DNA of 64,000 nucleotides from Antedon mediterranea (Eukaryota; Echinodermata; Crinoidea; Comatulida; Antedonidae): NCBI RefSeq assembly GCF_964355755.1, contig NC_092680.1, positions 7,045,001 to 7,109,000 of the forward strand, read 5' to 3'. Shown piece by piece: positions 49,887 to 61,300 of this stretch (position 1 is its first letter; each line of letters starts with the position of its first letter). The notes under the pieces were generated by a model. It saw only the letters and a program-made list of their open reading frames with translations, ran no database searches and was not told where the DNA came from. The position numbers and the translations under genes were made by a program.

Positions 49887-50833
49887 ATATAATTGAACCA
49901 ATGATATTATTGTTATTACTGTACTAATTTTGTATTACTCACATCAGTCTATTAAAAAAAAATTAAGTACTTAATTTATAATGAAATTGTCTAGTACTTG
50001 AAAGATATTTAAAATAAATGAACAAAAAGCAATATATTATTACTGTACTACTGTATAATGAATTAAGTATTGAGTGCCTAATAATAAAATTATGCTAATA
50101 TATGCTAATGAGTCTTCCTGCAAATCATGCTTCATGTAAAGATTTATGATATACAAGAAAATGAATGATACAGTAGATGCTGGAAAAATGTGTGCTTGTT
50201 AACTTAAGTGTAACAGTGATTCGGTATTGGTAAATTTTACCATTTATACACCATTTGTATTTTTTTTTAAATTGAAAATGTAAATACAGTATTATAATTA
50301 TTATATACTAAACTAAACATTAAACAAAAATGATTATCAAAATCGACATCATAGACAAATAAATTTTCGTTTTCACTTATTAAAACATTGTGTGTTGTGT
50401 TCTTGAATTGTAAATGCACATATATCTCAGAATTCCATTATTTTATTAAGAGTTTCCTTCCAGAATCGATAAAATATCCCAAAATCACTTTTGAAACTCA
50501 TAAAAGATCGTCTTAGGAAGACTATGGGGATGGGTCCAGATAAAAAAAAAAGGGGGGGGGTGGGGGAGCGTAATTATAAGGCACGGACATTAGGCCGAGG
50601 CAAAAGGGTATATGCCTATTTTGCACCACCAACAACAAAAAACACCTTTGCCCACGACCGACCAATCCACCCACCACCACTGAACTAGTGTCAATATTTG
50701 CTCCCCAAGTTAAAGTCCGTTTCAACTGTTTTTATGATGATCGTTACACAATACGAACCCATCACACTATGTACACTCAAAACAAGTCGCAAGTATTTTC
50801 CTAGGTACGGTCGTATAATTTGCAACAAATGCC
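49887..50833. other. intergenic, GALK2 3' UTR and flank
   Basis: The GALK2 3' UTR with AATAAA signals at 50013 and about 50085 is followed by AT-rich DNA and a short poly-A/poly-G tract near 50541-50565. A frame at 50491-50688 crosses that homopolymer run and has no recognised domain. Confidence 0.5.
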
Positions 50834-53800
50834 ATGTTTGTGACGAAAATAGATTTGTTGTTTTTTTGCCGATTCTTGGTAATAGTTGGTTCCTGTATTT
50901 CTTCATCAAATGGTAAGTAAACGCCTTTATTTTCGTCTGTCGTACCTTTGAACAATCATTGTAGGCCTATACAATCTGACAACCTTATAATAAGATAGGC
51001 ATCGCATCTATTCAAGGCACATCAAAGCCAAAAACATAAGATACAAGGCGCCCGAATGATCAGCTGTCACACGCCGACAGGATCATCAGAAAAACCTACC
51101 CGTACCCACTCTAAAAAAACGAAAAAAAATCTTCTGATGACCAGAAATTATATACAGAAAAAATATACGAGGTGACCAATGTGTATTTTTTGATAAAGCA
51201 GCAGTACTACAAGATCCTACCCGTCAGGAATTTAAAACAAATTAATTATTAGTTTATACGTTTAAAACAGTGGTTTTTAACCGATCTATATTTATTTTAC
51301 TACAGGAGATAACAGGCAAATATTCAACGAATGGCTTGAAAAGGTCTGTATTAATTTAGTAACCATTCGTTTCCACGCCACGAATTTATTTATGGAATCA
51401 AATGGAGGAATCTTTAACATGCAATTTATTTTGCATTCATTTTTTTTCGCAGACGAACAAACAATACGATACATCTGAAGAATATGCAAGACGTCTAAAA
51501 GTATTTGAAAACAATTTCGAAATAATAGAGAAGCAAAACAAACAGAATGAAACATATAAATGTAATTGAAAATGTTTATGTTTTTTTTTATCTCGCTTGG
51601 CTGCCTTTTGTATGATTTTAATTGTTGAATGAATAAATATACAGTGCCTTATACCTATAATTATTTCAACCCACTATTTCAATTTTAATCGTGTTATGAT
51701 ATGGAAGTTATTTCAAGATAAAGTTGATCAATAAATAACCTTGATAGCTGATCAATTCAACCTGAATGTTAAACTGCATGGTTTCAGAAAATGAATAAGT
51801 TAATGTTGGTGAACATTTTTCACTGTTTTCAATTAATTTTCAGTGGGATTAACCTCTTTTGCTGACATGAATTTTGAAGAATTTTCCAAATTATATCTCA
51901 TGAGTGTCCCATTGGTAATGTACACTATTATTTAATCGAATATATCATTTTTCTGAATGTTGTTTTTTTTTCAGTGAAGTTAAAGTTTGCAAACGAATTT
52001 GTTTCAAATATGTCTTCCAACATTTTCATATTCAGTTGATTTCTTTTTATCACTATATGCTAAGAAATAAATTAATTGTTTCTATTCCTAGGATTGTTAC
52101 TTCAAGAAAGGCAATCACCCGCGTCGTAAAGGCCCATTTCCAAAATCAAACGACTGGAAGGATTACCCGTTTCCAGTTGTTACTGAAGTATTCGACCAGG
52201 TATTAGTGTTACTCCAACCATGCTTCAATTTAACATTCCATTCTCAAAGTTGAATCGCCCCACAAACATTGGAGGCTAAGCTATAGTCAAACCATCATTG
52301 TTTGGCTTATTCATATAAATTATAGAAACTGTGTCGTTTTGTTTGTCGCATGACGTTCAAAGATTTGCCATTAGGTCTACTTGTTTTGTTTCCTTTCAGG
52401 GAACTACATGTACATCTGGATGGGCCTTTGCTTCTGCTGATTCGTTAGCTAGTGCAACAGCTATTCTGTTCGACACACTGTTTCCACTTTCTGCACAACA
52501 GCTTATTGACTGCTCTTCTGGATTCGAAAACTATGGATGTTCTGGGTGAGAAATCAGGAATAAAATTAATGCCCTATTATGTTGGCGATCCATGTTGTAA
52601 TATTCATACTTGTGGCTTTGGCATTGTTGGAAAGAGGTACATAGTCTGTAATAAACAAGGCCAACAGCCATAAGTCGCGTGCTAAAACGCATAGTGATAC
52701 CGGACCGACAGACAGACAGACCGACAGACCGACAAACCGACATAGTGAACTATAGAGTCGCGTCCACGCGACTAAAAATGAAACGTTTTTCCAGTCATTT
52801 GGCTAATTGTCATGCACAGTTAGCACCTACACGGCCTCCATGCATACTGTTTTGACTTTTACATTTCTGAAGTAGGCCTACTGCATACAGATGGTCAAAT
52901 GTAACGACTGTGTTCTATTTTATCATATTTTGTTTGGTCTAACTAGACTATTACAGTGCCTACTGCTTAACTTGAGTTTGATTATTGTTTTTGTTAGAGG
53001 ATTAGCATCGAACGGCCTAGAATACATTTATTACCACGAAGGCATCGCCCAAGCTAAGGATTATCCATATACAGGAAAGGTAATATTGGCGTAACTTTTG
53101 TAGAAAATGTTTTAAAAGTTCCCAAACTCATTTGAAGAATTTAACAATACGACACAAAAACAAGCGATGTGTTTATTTCTAGTATTTGATTAAATTGTTA
53201 TTTTCTTCAGAACGGTACTACTTGTAGCATTAACAGCACACACACAATCGCTTATGTCGCAACAGTTATAAATGTCACAGCGGTAAGTTAAAACTATATG
53301 ACTCAAAAGAAACTTTGCTTTATTGTATGTTCAAAGGCACAGATTATTTTCAATAATAACGAGATCAATATTTAAACCTCAACAATTATGTAGAGCGTTT
53401 TAAGCAATTTTACTATAATAACACACCATTTTCTAAGGGTTCCGAAATAGATATGATTGACGTTGCAGCTAACGACGGTCCAATGGCTGTTGGCTTCCAC
53501 GTACCTGACAATTTCCACTTGTACAAAAGTGGTGTTTACCAAAAGTTTGTATCGTATCAATTTATTCTTCTGACCCCTTCTTCTAACGTTATACACTTTG
53601 ACTCGTCAAATCTGGACATCTCTTCCACTTTTTCCATGGCCTATGATCGTATTGAATTCTGACGATATGGAAAAGCCAATTATTATGTGGTATCATGTCT
53701 GGGGCGATGACAAAGCAGCTAGCTTTCAATACCGTATATTATCATTGAAGACAGTGAACCATCTGCAATATAACGTGCCTACTGAAGGCTGAGTCAGCTA

Positions 53801-54209
53801 AATTGTTAACCTGTAGGCCTATTAACATTAATCTTCATAGCCGGGATTAGGACAAATTGTCTCAATGAAAAGTAATAGGCCTAAAGCAATTAATTTTTTT
53901 TTCTCAGTGACTCCTGTTCAACTAGTGGATCTGAAGTGACTCATTTTGCTTTGATAACCGGATATGGCATCACTGGAGATAATGTGCGCTACTGGATAGT
54001 GAAAAACTCTTGGGGAAAACTTTGGGGAATAGAAGGGTACGTTCTATTCAATGTTTCTATGTCTCATTAATAAAAAAAAAATCGATTTTTCTGAATTTCG
54101 GATGTAACGATATTTTTCTTTCGCTTACAGATACTTTTGGATAGAATTGAGCAAAAATGTATGTGGAATAATGAACTGCCCAACGTATCCTGTGGTTCAT
54201 GATTTATAG
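50834..54209 (+). CDS. cathepsin-like papain-family protein lacking the catalytic cysteine
   Basis: Eleven exons, 50834-50912, 51306-51343, 51453-51561, 51844-51914, 52092-52199, 52400-52545, 52998-53079, 53211-53282, 53438-53544, 53908-54036 and 54131-54209, join in phase to 339 residues, the usual length of cathepsin L-type proteins. A signal peptide (about 1-24) is followed by an I29 propeptide (FNEWLEKTNKQYDTSEEYAR, then SFADMNFEEF) and a C1A domain. The active-site strand reads DQGTTCTSGWAF: Gly142 replaces the nucleophile Cys, with one extra residue after the oxyanion Gln. The catalytic His (283, VTHFAL) and Asn (304, VKNSWG) remain, as do GCSGG and a terminal NVCGIMNCPTYP. It is probably a secreted or lysosomal non-proteolytic binding protein, as in other C1A pseudoenzymes. 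Exon 9 uses a GTTTGT donor. AATAAA is at 54400. Confidence 0.9.
52560..52780. repeat. dispersed repeat with (GACAGACC)n core
   Basis: The sequence contains AAGTCGCGTGCTAAAACGCA, a GACAGACAGACCGACAGACC tandem tract at about 52706-52740, and GTCGCGTCCACGCGAC at the right end. The ends contain GTCGCG in both orientations. It lies in intron 6 of the cathepsin-like gene. Single copy here, so only the tandem tract is certain. Confidence 0.45.
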
Positions 54210-54863
54210 AAATCAGAAAGACTAAACAGATACATTTGATATCGTTTTTAACGTTACATCCTTTCATTGCTAAAGTAGGCCTTCCAATGTATTTTCTTTA
54301 AGTGTTATTCCGTCTGATTATTTTTCTCAATAGTGCCTTCTATTTTACGTTTTTTTGTCTTACGCATTAATAACAGTTTCCATCGTGTCTTATCAAAATA
54401 ATAAACGTAAATTCATACTGCAGGAATGCATTACAACTTTATTTCAATTCTATAAATTGCAACTAACTTATTGCACAATTTCCCAAATGCACAGCATGGT
54501 AAAACAGAGATTTCAAATGCACATTTTAATGATGTTTATCATTACCATAGCAACAACCATTATATGGATATATCGAGTATAATTTTGAAAAACCAAAGGA
54601 GGTTTACATTTGAGATCAACGAATATAATGAATACATACTACACACAATTATGCAACATTTACTTCATAGGCCTATATTAAGTACATTGCACGTTGATAT
54701 AAATAATGATATTTAAAAGTCTGTTGATATAAATAATGATATTTAAAAGTACTTTAGAGAACAAATTAGGATTTGCCACAACATTATTCATTTACTAGAT
54801 TCAAGATAATTATTATCACACATCCTTAACACAGACCTGAATGCGATACTAATCTTCCTTTAA

Positions 54864-56795
54864 TTAATGCATAGATATGAATCTATCTAAAACAGGGGTT
54901 ACTAATCCCTTATATGGTATTGAATGTTGTCTAATAACCGTTGCGGCTAAACACTGCAATGTGGTCATTTCGATGTCAGACCAATTCCAATGGGTACCTT
55001 TGACCAGATCTCTTGCCGTCTTTGACTGACTGTTTCGAATATCGTAATGAGCGCCATTTTTAAGGAGTAACTTTATTATATCATTCCATATGGTTCTATC
55101 AGTGTCAGCATCTGGTGCTATGACATGCAACGGAGAAGATCGATTGATGTCAGTGGCGTTGACGTCTGCCCCACAAAATAAGAGTATCTTAACCACACGG
55201 ATGTCAGGAAACTTTCTGACGTCATATTTGCCGATCTTACTTGCTGTTTTATCAACTGCTATGTGCAACAATGAGCGAGCGTCCTTTGCCATGGGATTTA
55301 GTTGAACAAGTTCGTAGACAAGTTTCCTGAGGTAAGTCATTTCGTCTGAATCTTGTCCCACATTTATTGCCTCAACTAGGCTCAATGCGATCGAGATTTG
55401 ATGGAGAAATATTACTGGCAGACTGTTGAACACCGCCATTTGATATTTCTTTGGAGGGCCAATAAATTGAAGGCATCTTTTTATCTCTGTCACACAACAT
55501 TGGATTACCAGTGACACTTGACTAAAAGTTGGAAATGCACAGACATTGCTTTCATCACGGATTTCATTAAAGACGCGAGCAAACCACAAAAGCATATCGC
55601 TCGTGTGGGAGTAGAACAGACGATCAGACGTCAATAAGTTAGTTAACGCTTGAATCCAAAGATCGTAGGCTTCTTGAAAACGTCCGGAATCGGCTAATGC
55701 TGCCCCGCGATACCGTAACCCGTTAACGGTTCCAGGATGAATTGGGCCTAAGATCTTTTCAAAAATATCAAGGGCTTCTGAATACGCTTTATTCTCATCA
55801 CGCAATGTGTTCTCTAAATCTGTTACTGAAACCATTTTATTCATGTTTTCGTTTACTCTCATCGTCAGAGCACGACGCCAATAAGCTCCCGCTTTTTCCG
55901 TATCGTTCGTTCGGCAAAGGACTGAAGCACCAAGGAGTTCAAGTGCTTCAATGGCGCCAAGCTTCGAGCATTCTGGACGAGATATAAAATATTCAACAAT
56001 TGTATGCCGTCTTTCGGCTGCCGCTGTCATCAGGGGAGACAGTCCTTTTTCACCAATCTCAAATTTTGCTTTGTATTTAAGAAAAAGCTTCACTGTATTT
56101 AAATCGTTTTGTTCGGCGACATACGTTAATGGGGTAAAGCTGCGGATATTTATAGAATTGGTATCTGCGCCGTATTTCAACAAGAGTTTGGCAATTTCGA
56201 TATTCTTCGCATCAGCCGCGAATTCTAGAGCCGTTTCATCTCGAACTGTTCGTCGGTTTACCTGTGCCCCTATTTTCAGCAAATATTTCACTACGTCGAT
56301 GTGACCTTTATAGCTAGCTATCATTAGACATGTAGTGCCATATCGTGTACTTATTTCAATATCTCCTTTATGCTTCACCAAATATTTCATAACGTCTAAA
56401 AATCCCCCGTGGCTACTAGCACGTAGTGGGGAAGAACATGTAATCGTCCCGTTGTTGACATTCGCGCCGCGTTTTATTAGCGTGTCGACAACCGGAAGAC
56501 TTCCTAAAACTGCCGCACACCAGAGTGGTGGTGCACCGTCGACATGTTCGTCATTTACAACAACGTTGCCTGCTTTCTCTATGTCAACACCACATGAGTC
56601 CAGAAGATAGCATATTATGTTTACGTGGAGGCCCATACACGCACTGATTAGCGGCGTGGTGTGGCATACCAACGTATTGGTAAGTTGGAAGATTTCCTCT
56701 CTGCTACGACCTGAAAGTTTCTCTTGCAAGATTTGTAAATTTCCATTAGAGCATGCGTGAAGGATTTCTAGTCTAACTTCTGATCCTTCTGTCAT
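54864..56795 (-). CDS. FEM1: FEM1-family CRL2 substrate receptor
   Basis: One uninterrupted reading frame of 643 residues (human FEM1A/B/C 617-669). The N-terminal half is ankyrin repeats, for example TTPLISACMGLHVNIICYLL, APPLWCAAVLGSLPVVDTLI, SSPLRASSHGGFLDVMKYLV, TTCLMIASYKGHIDVVKYLL and SPLMTAAAERRHTIVEYFI. The middle resembles the FEM1 TPR region (AIEALELLGASV, AYWRRALTMR, GPIHPGTVNGLRYRGAAL), and two ankyrin repeats follow (about 500-600). FEM1 proteins recruit C-degron substrates to cullin-2 ubiquitin ligases. Which of FEM1A, B or C it corresponds to is not decided. A CAG acceptor nine bases before the ATG suggests a 5' UTR intron. The coding part lacks introns, unlike most neighbours. 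It is tail-to-tail with the cathepsin-like gene. Confidence 0.92.
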   Translation of the reverse strand: MTEGSEVRLEILHACSNGNLQILQEKLSGRSREEIFQLTNTLVCHTTPLISACMGLHVNIICYLLDSCGVDIEKAGNVVVNDEHVDGAPPLWCAAVLGSLPVVDTLIKRGANVNNGTITCSSPLRASSHGGFLDVMKYLVKHKGDIEISTRYGTTCLMIASYKGHIDVVKYLLKIGAQVNRRTVRDETALEFAADAKNIEIAKLLLKYGADTNSINIRSFTPLTYVAEQNDLNTVKLFLKYKAKFEIGEKGLSPLMTAAAERRHTIVEYFISRPECSKLGAIEALELLGASVLCRTNDTEKAGAYWRRALTMRVNENMNKMVSVTDLENTLRDENKAYSEALDIFEKILGPIHPGTVNGLRYRGAALADSGRFQEAYDLWIQALTNLLTSDRLFYSHTSDMLLWFARVFNEIRDESNVCAFPTFSQVSLVIQCCVTEIKRCLQFIGPPKKYQMAVFNSLPVIFLHQISIALSLVEAINVGQDSDEMTYLRKLVYELVQLNPMAKDARSLLHIAVDKTASKIGKYDVRKFPDIRVVKILLFCGADVNATDINRSSPLHVIAPDADTDRTIWNDIIKLLLKNGAHYDIRNSQSKTARDLVKGTHWNWSDIEMTTLQCLAATVIRQHSIPYKGLVTPVLDRFISMH

Positions 56796-58302
56796 TGTGG
56801 AAATGTCTGAAAAAAATAACTACCGGTAAATAATACGTGTACGGTAAGTTACCATACAGTAGGCCTACTAAAATTTACATTTTTGTTTTCTTCAAAGCGT
56901 TCTAAAATGACTCGAATTGATAAATCAAAATTTACCGAGGTGATACAGTTCTTTCTTCAATATAATTTTTCTGTTCACTCTTTACATGTTTATTCATTGG
57001 ACACGGGTGGTCTTTGGTGGTGGATAGCATGGCATAAGCAAACAAATTAAGTGGCCCGGAGATTGGGATGTTGTCCGTAAATATAATTAGGTTCTAGTTA
57101 AATTTGTAAGTGCAGTATTTCAAAATGTGAAGGAGAGCCTCTCGACTGTAGGCTAATTATTTCTTCCAATAGGTAATAATCTCGCTTCATTGTTTATAAT
57201 GCTTGTCTGAGGAAATAAGTGATATATTTATGAAATGTCACCATACCAGTCGAGTTGACTAAAATGCGCATGCGTATTCAAATTACTTTTTGTGAAGCGC
57301 AAAAATGTGCAACCAATCACAACTCAGGAATGTCCGATTCGCGTGATATTTATTAATATATAACAGCATTTTGACAGTTATGCCTATAGTATATACGTAT
57401 TAGCTTTTTTATCAACTAAAATGATGATACCAGACAGTATCCCATCATTTCATATTTTGCTACGTTGGTTATTAATATTATGAACCAAAGGGCGATTTGA
57501 CTCTAGAAGCTCTCGCATGGAGTCTGCCTTGTTTGTATGTATGAGTCTTGTATTTATCACGTTAGGCCTAAATAGTGTACTTACCCAAACATAATGGACT
57601 ACTGTATACTATAACAGGAATTACAACGCACTGAATATAAACACACTGAACGATTATTCGTGTTTACACCTGTCTATTACTACACTTACTACTCTAGGAA
57701 TTGTGGAGGTGAACCTATTATTATCCTGATCACGACGATATCAACAAAGATTAGATCACCGCGTACAAAGATCGATATCTCATCGTTTTGTGTGACGTAT
57801 GTAAGTATGAACTTAGACCTATGACGTCATATGCTAGGCAACTGACAACAACCTTCTCGACTCGTCATTTTCTTCGATGATCCTTTCACAAACCACAGCT
57901 AGGCCTAGCAAACAAGGATGATTTGACAATGTAGTCGTGTCCGAAAATCTTGGTAAATGTTCATTTTCTAGTCAAATATTGGCTTGGCTGTCTTTTTAAT
58001 AGTATTAGCCATCTCATACAATTAAAAGTTGAAATACAATGAATGTCAATGGAATGGGAATGACAATCAAAACCTAGCCTCTAGCTACTAGGTAGGTAGG
58101 CCTACTAGGCTAGGTAGGCTAGTTCTTCTGTTATGTTAGGTGTAGCCTAGGACTAGTTAGTTAGTATGCCTAGCTGCTAGCTAGGGTGTACAGGATGGGA
58201 CAGGGAGAATCCTAGTGATAGGCCTAATTAGCCCTAGACTAGGCCTAGGCTAGTATTAGTAATATAATAATAATAATTTTTCTTTAATTTAAAGATTTAA
58301 AA
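56796..58302. promoter_or_regulatory. divergent intergenic region, FEM1 / coiled-coil gene
   Basis: The two genes start on opposite sides. The FEM1 side probably contains a 5' UTR intron whose acceptor precedes the ATG. Several TGACGT-containing words (possible CRE-like sites) occur at about 57790-57830, and AGGCCTA clusters at 57896-57908 and 58070-58255 lie just before the coiled-coil gene. No coding exon is visible. Confidence 0.4.
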
Positions 58303-61300
58303 ATGGCCACTCTTCAAAAACCAAAACAGCGACGCAACAAGAAAATTAAACCCCAAGAAGAGGAAAGTGAGCGACCAGCTTCATCATTATCACAAGGTAC
58401 TGTACAATGGAATTTTAATATATAAATGCATAGAGATACTGTAATACAGTATCTCTATATGATAAATGTTACTTGATCTTTCTTTCAATGTTTTGTTTTG
58501 TAAGCATTTTGTTACATATTATATTACATGGATTACATATACAAGACTTAACAGAAATTGAGAGTTACTTTTCAGTTTTTGAATAAAGTTGCTATATATA
58601 TAATTATATATTGCCGTGGCTAAAGATACGGTACCGTATTCTAACTTTGGTTTACTAATTAAAGGTACGGTAAAATTGCACTACGTCATAAGTACGTGTG
58701 TGACGTCATCGTGTAAGAACTTTGGATTTTTTTTCATATCGTGTCTGTAGAGAATGCCTATCGGCGGCGCCAGGCTGCATGGATGTGTGTGCGCTGATGA
58801 GAGTTTTATTTTTATTCCAAATGGCCTATTTTGGGCTATATTTTTAATTAAATTTTGTTTACAGATGGTGACCATAAACAACAAGCAAATGCGGAAAATA
58901 AAGGGGCCCTCAAATACTATGATTTAGACAGTAGCTGAGTCACAGAAATCACTGCACACATGCAGCTTGCCCAGCCTGGCACCGCTTTCCCTACACAAAC
59001 AAACTCATATAATGAGGTTATAGTACGTCACGTGTAAGTAGGCCTACGCCTCTTTTGAAACGGTTTTCTGTATTCTAGAATTAAAATCAACAGTTTGTCC
59101 GTGATGAGTTTGTTCGTGTTGTTTTCCTGTGTAAAAACAAAAAGCAAGAAGAAGTAATACACAATGAAATCAATATTACTGTATTATGCTGCTGTCGCGT
59201 CATTGTTTCCCCACCATACCGTAGATATTGTCGTATTATTGTCTCTGGCCGAAATTGTCTGTGGCCGAAGTTGGCCTAATCCTATTTTAACATACGCTGG
59301 ATTTAGTGTACAGTAGTACTAGGCCTAGTTACATTTTCTAAATCCTGGATCAGAGCTGTAGACGAGCAGTGTTCCAAGATGTCAGTAGATAGTGTTATAA
59401 TTTGCGAAATTAAACTAGTGAAAAAATGGAATCCAAACTAAAGGTAAAGGTACAGTAATTGCAGCATTAAATGTGTACAGACATTGATAATAGACATTTA
59501 AATAAATATTTTTAGGATGGGTAGGTGATGAGGGAAGTGATTCACCAAAGCCTTCTCTGCAACCTTCAACAGCAGCTTTGGTGCCTTCACCACAACCATC
59601 AATAGCTGGTGAAGATGCACCAATAAAGAATGCTGGAAGCTTTGTATCTGTTAAAGAAGCTGCAGATCAAGACAAATCAATGAATGTTGATCAAATTGAG
59701 GTAATTTTTATAAATACCTGTAGAGAGTAAAGATTTCTCCTTTATTCACATACCTGGCATAAGATACTGTATGTCTCCTTTCTTTTTGGCTGTTTTACTT
59801 AATTGTTTTTATTTAGCTTTTTGCTTATTTTATTTATATCTTCATTGAGATACTGCCATTCATGATACCCAATTATTTTTTAGTAATTTGCCTTTTGATT
59901 GAAAAAATGTTGAAAAGTGCCTTGCTTGGCACAAGAAAATGAAAAAAAAGTACAAAATTATTATTTTTACAGGATGAACTCGAACACTTGAAAGAAGATG
60001 ATCAACCAATTGCAGAATCAAATTGCTCATTGCTGTCTGTAAACGGCAACAAGAGCACTGAACCAAATGAAAGACCAGCATCAGCTACTAGTGGCAAGTA
60101 CAGTGTAGATGGTAGCAAGAAGATTCCTTCCAATGTCATTGTACCATATGATGGAGAGATTATCACGCCTAAACGAGAATCTAACGAAGGTATAAGATAA
60201 TTGATATTCTGAATTGTACAAAAAATGTTTTAATTCAATTTTAATTTTGTTATTGATTGCCATGTAAACTTCAAAATGATGTTTATTGTTTTTCAATCTA
60301 TCTAGTTAACAATGGACATGTGTATTTATTTATTTATTTGATTTGACAACAGGTAGCTGGTGAATAACAAACAAAATACTCTAATACCACCTTGTGGTAA
60401 TGAAGACAAAGATGAAAACAAAATATCGAAAAACCAGAATGCCTTGTTATTAAAATGTTTGTGAATTATTTAAATTGTTATCATTAAAAAAAGCCATTTT
60501 TATTGTCTATAGCTTGGAGTGATTCAAGTATGGTTGATCTAAAGAAAAGGCCTCAAACTGCAGACAGCAAACCCAATTTGAGGACACGCAGCCCTGGACA
60601 AGGTACTCACACAGGCAGTGTTCCGAGCATGCATACTGTTATTAGTATTGAAGAAGCCAAACCAGAACATAGAATTGATGATATTGGGCCTGAGACTAGT
60701 GTTAATGCTCTGATGCAAGAAAGAAATCAAGATGACAATAAAAGTCTTGTTTCAACAACATCTATTGTACGAATACCACCCCCACAGTTAGAAAAGGAAC
60801 AGCAGGCATATGTTCCATTTTTGTATGCTCGAGATTCATTAGAGAAGGTAAGAATATAATAATAATATCTGTTTCATTAATACATTACATATAAAATAAT
60901 AATAATAATGTCTAATGTTCTATATTGTTTTATTAGGTAATGAGAGATATGAAAAGGATGAAAATGAACCATATTAAAATAGTCTCTGACATCCAGGATG
61001 CCTACCGTGCAATAGAGAATGAAACACAGGTATTACTCATTTATTTATCTCTTTGCGTACTGTACATAAAGAGTACAGGAAAAAATTAAGGCATATAGGA
61101 AATATTCTTCAAACAAATGTGTTCTAGTTACACCATCAACTCTTCCATAACCAAAAATATAAAAAAAATGAAACAGAAATGTATTTATTATTTTTGTATC
61201 ATCCACAGGCACAGTTTAATGTATTTGTCATTGGACTTCGTACAGATTATCGTGGAAAAGTAAAAACCTTTCGGCAAGTGGTCGAGGTTCACCGTGAAGA

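Noticed and set aside
50491-50725. Small Lys/Gly-rich frame on plus and Pro-rich frame on minus
   Set aside because: They cross a homopolymeric A/G tract and have no domain or splice support.
53453-53662. Readthrough of cathepsin exon 9 to a stop at 53662
   Set aside because: It would lose the His and Asn strands; a GTTTGT donor at 53545 joins exon 10 in phase and restores the family C terminus.
55090-56610. Plus-strand frames opposite FEM1
   Set aside because: Shadow frames of the 643-codon minus-strand gene.
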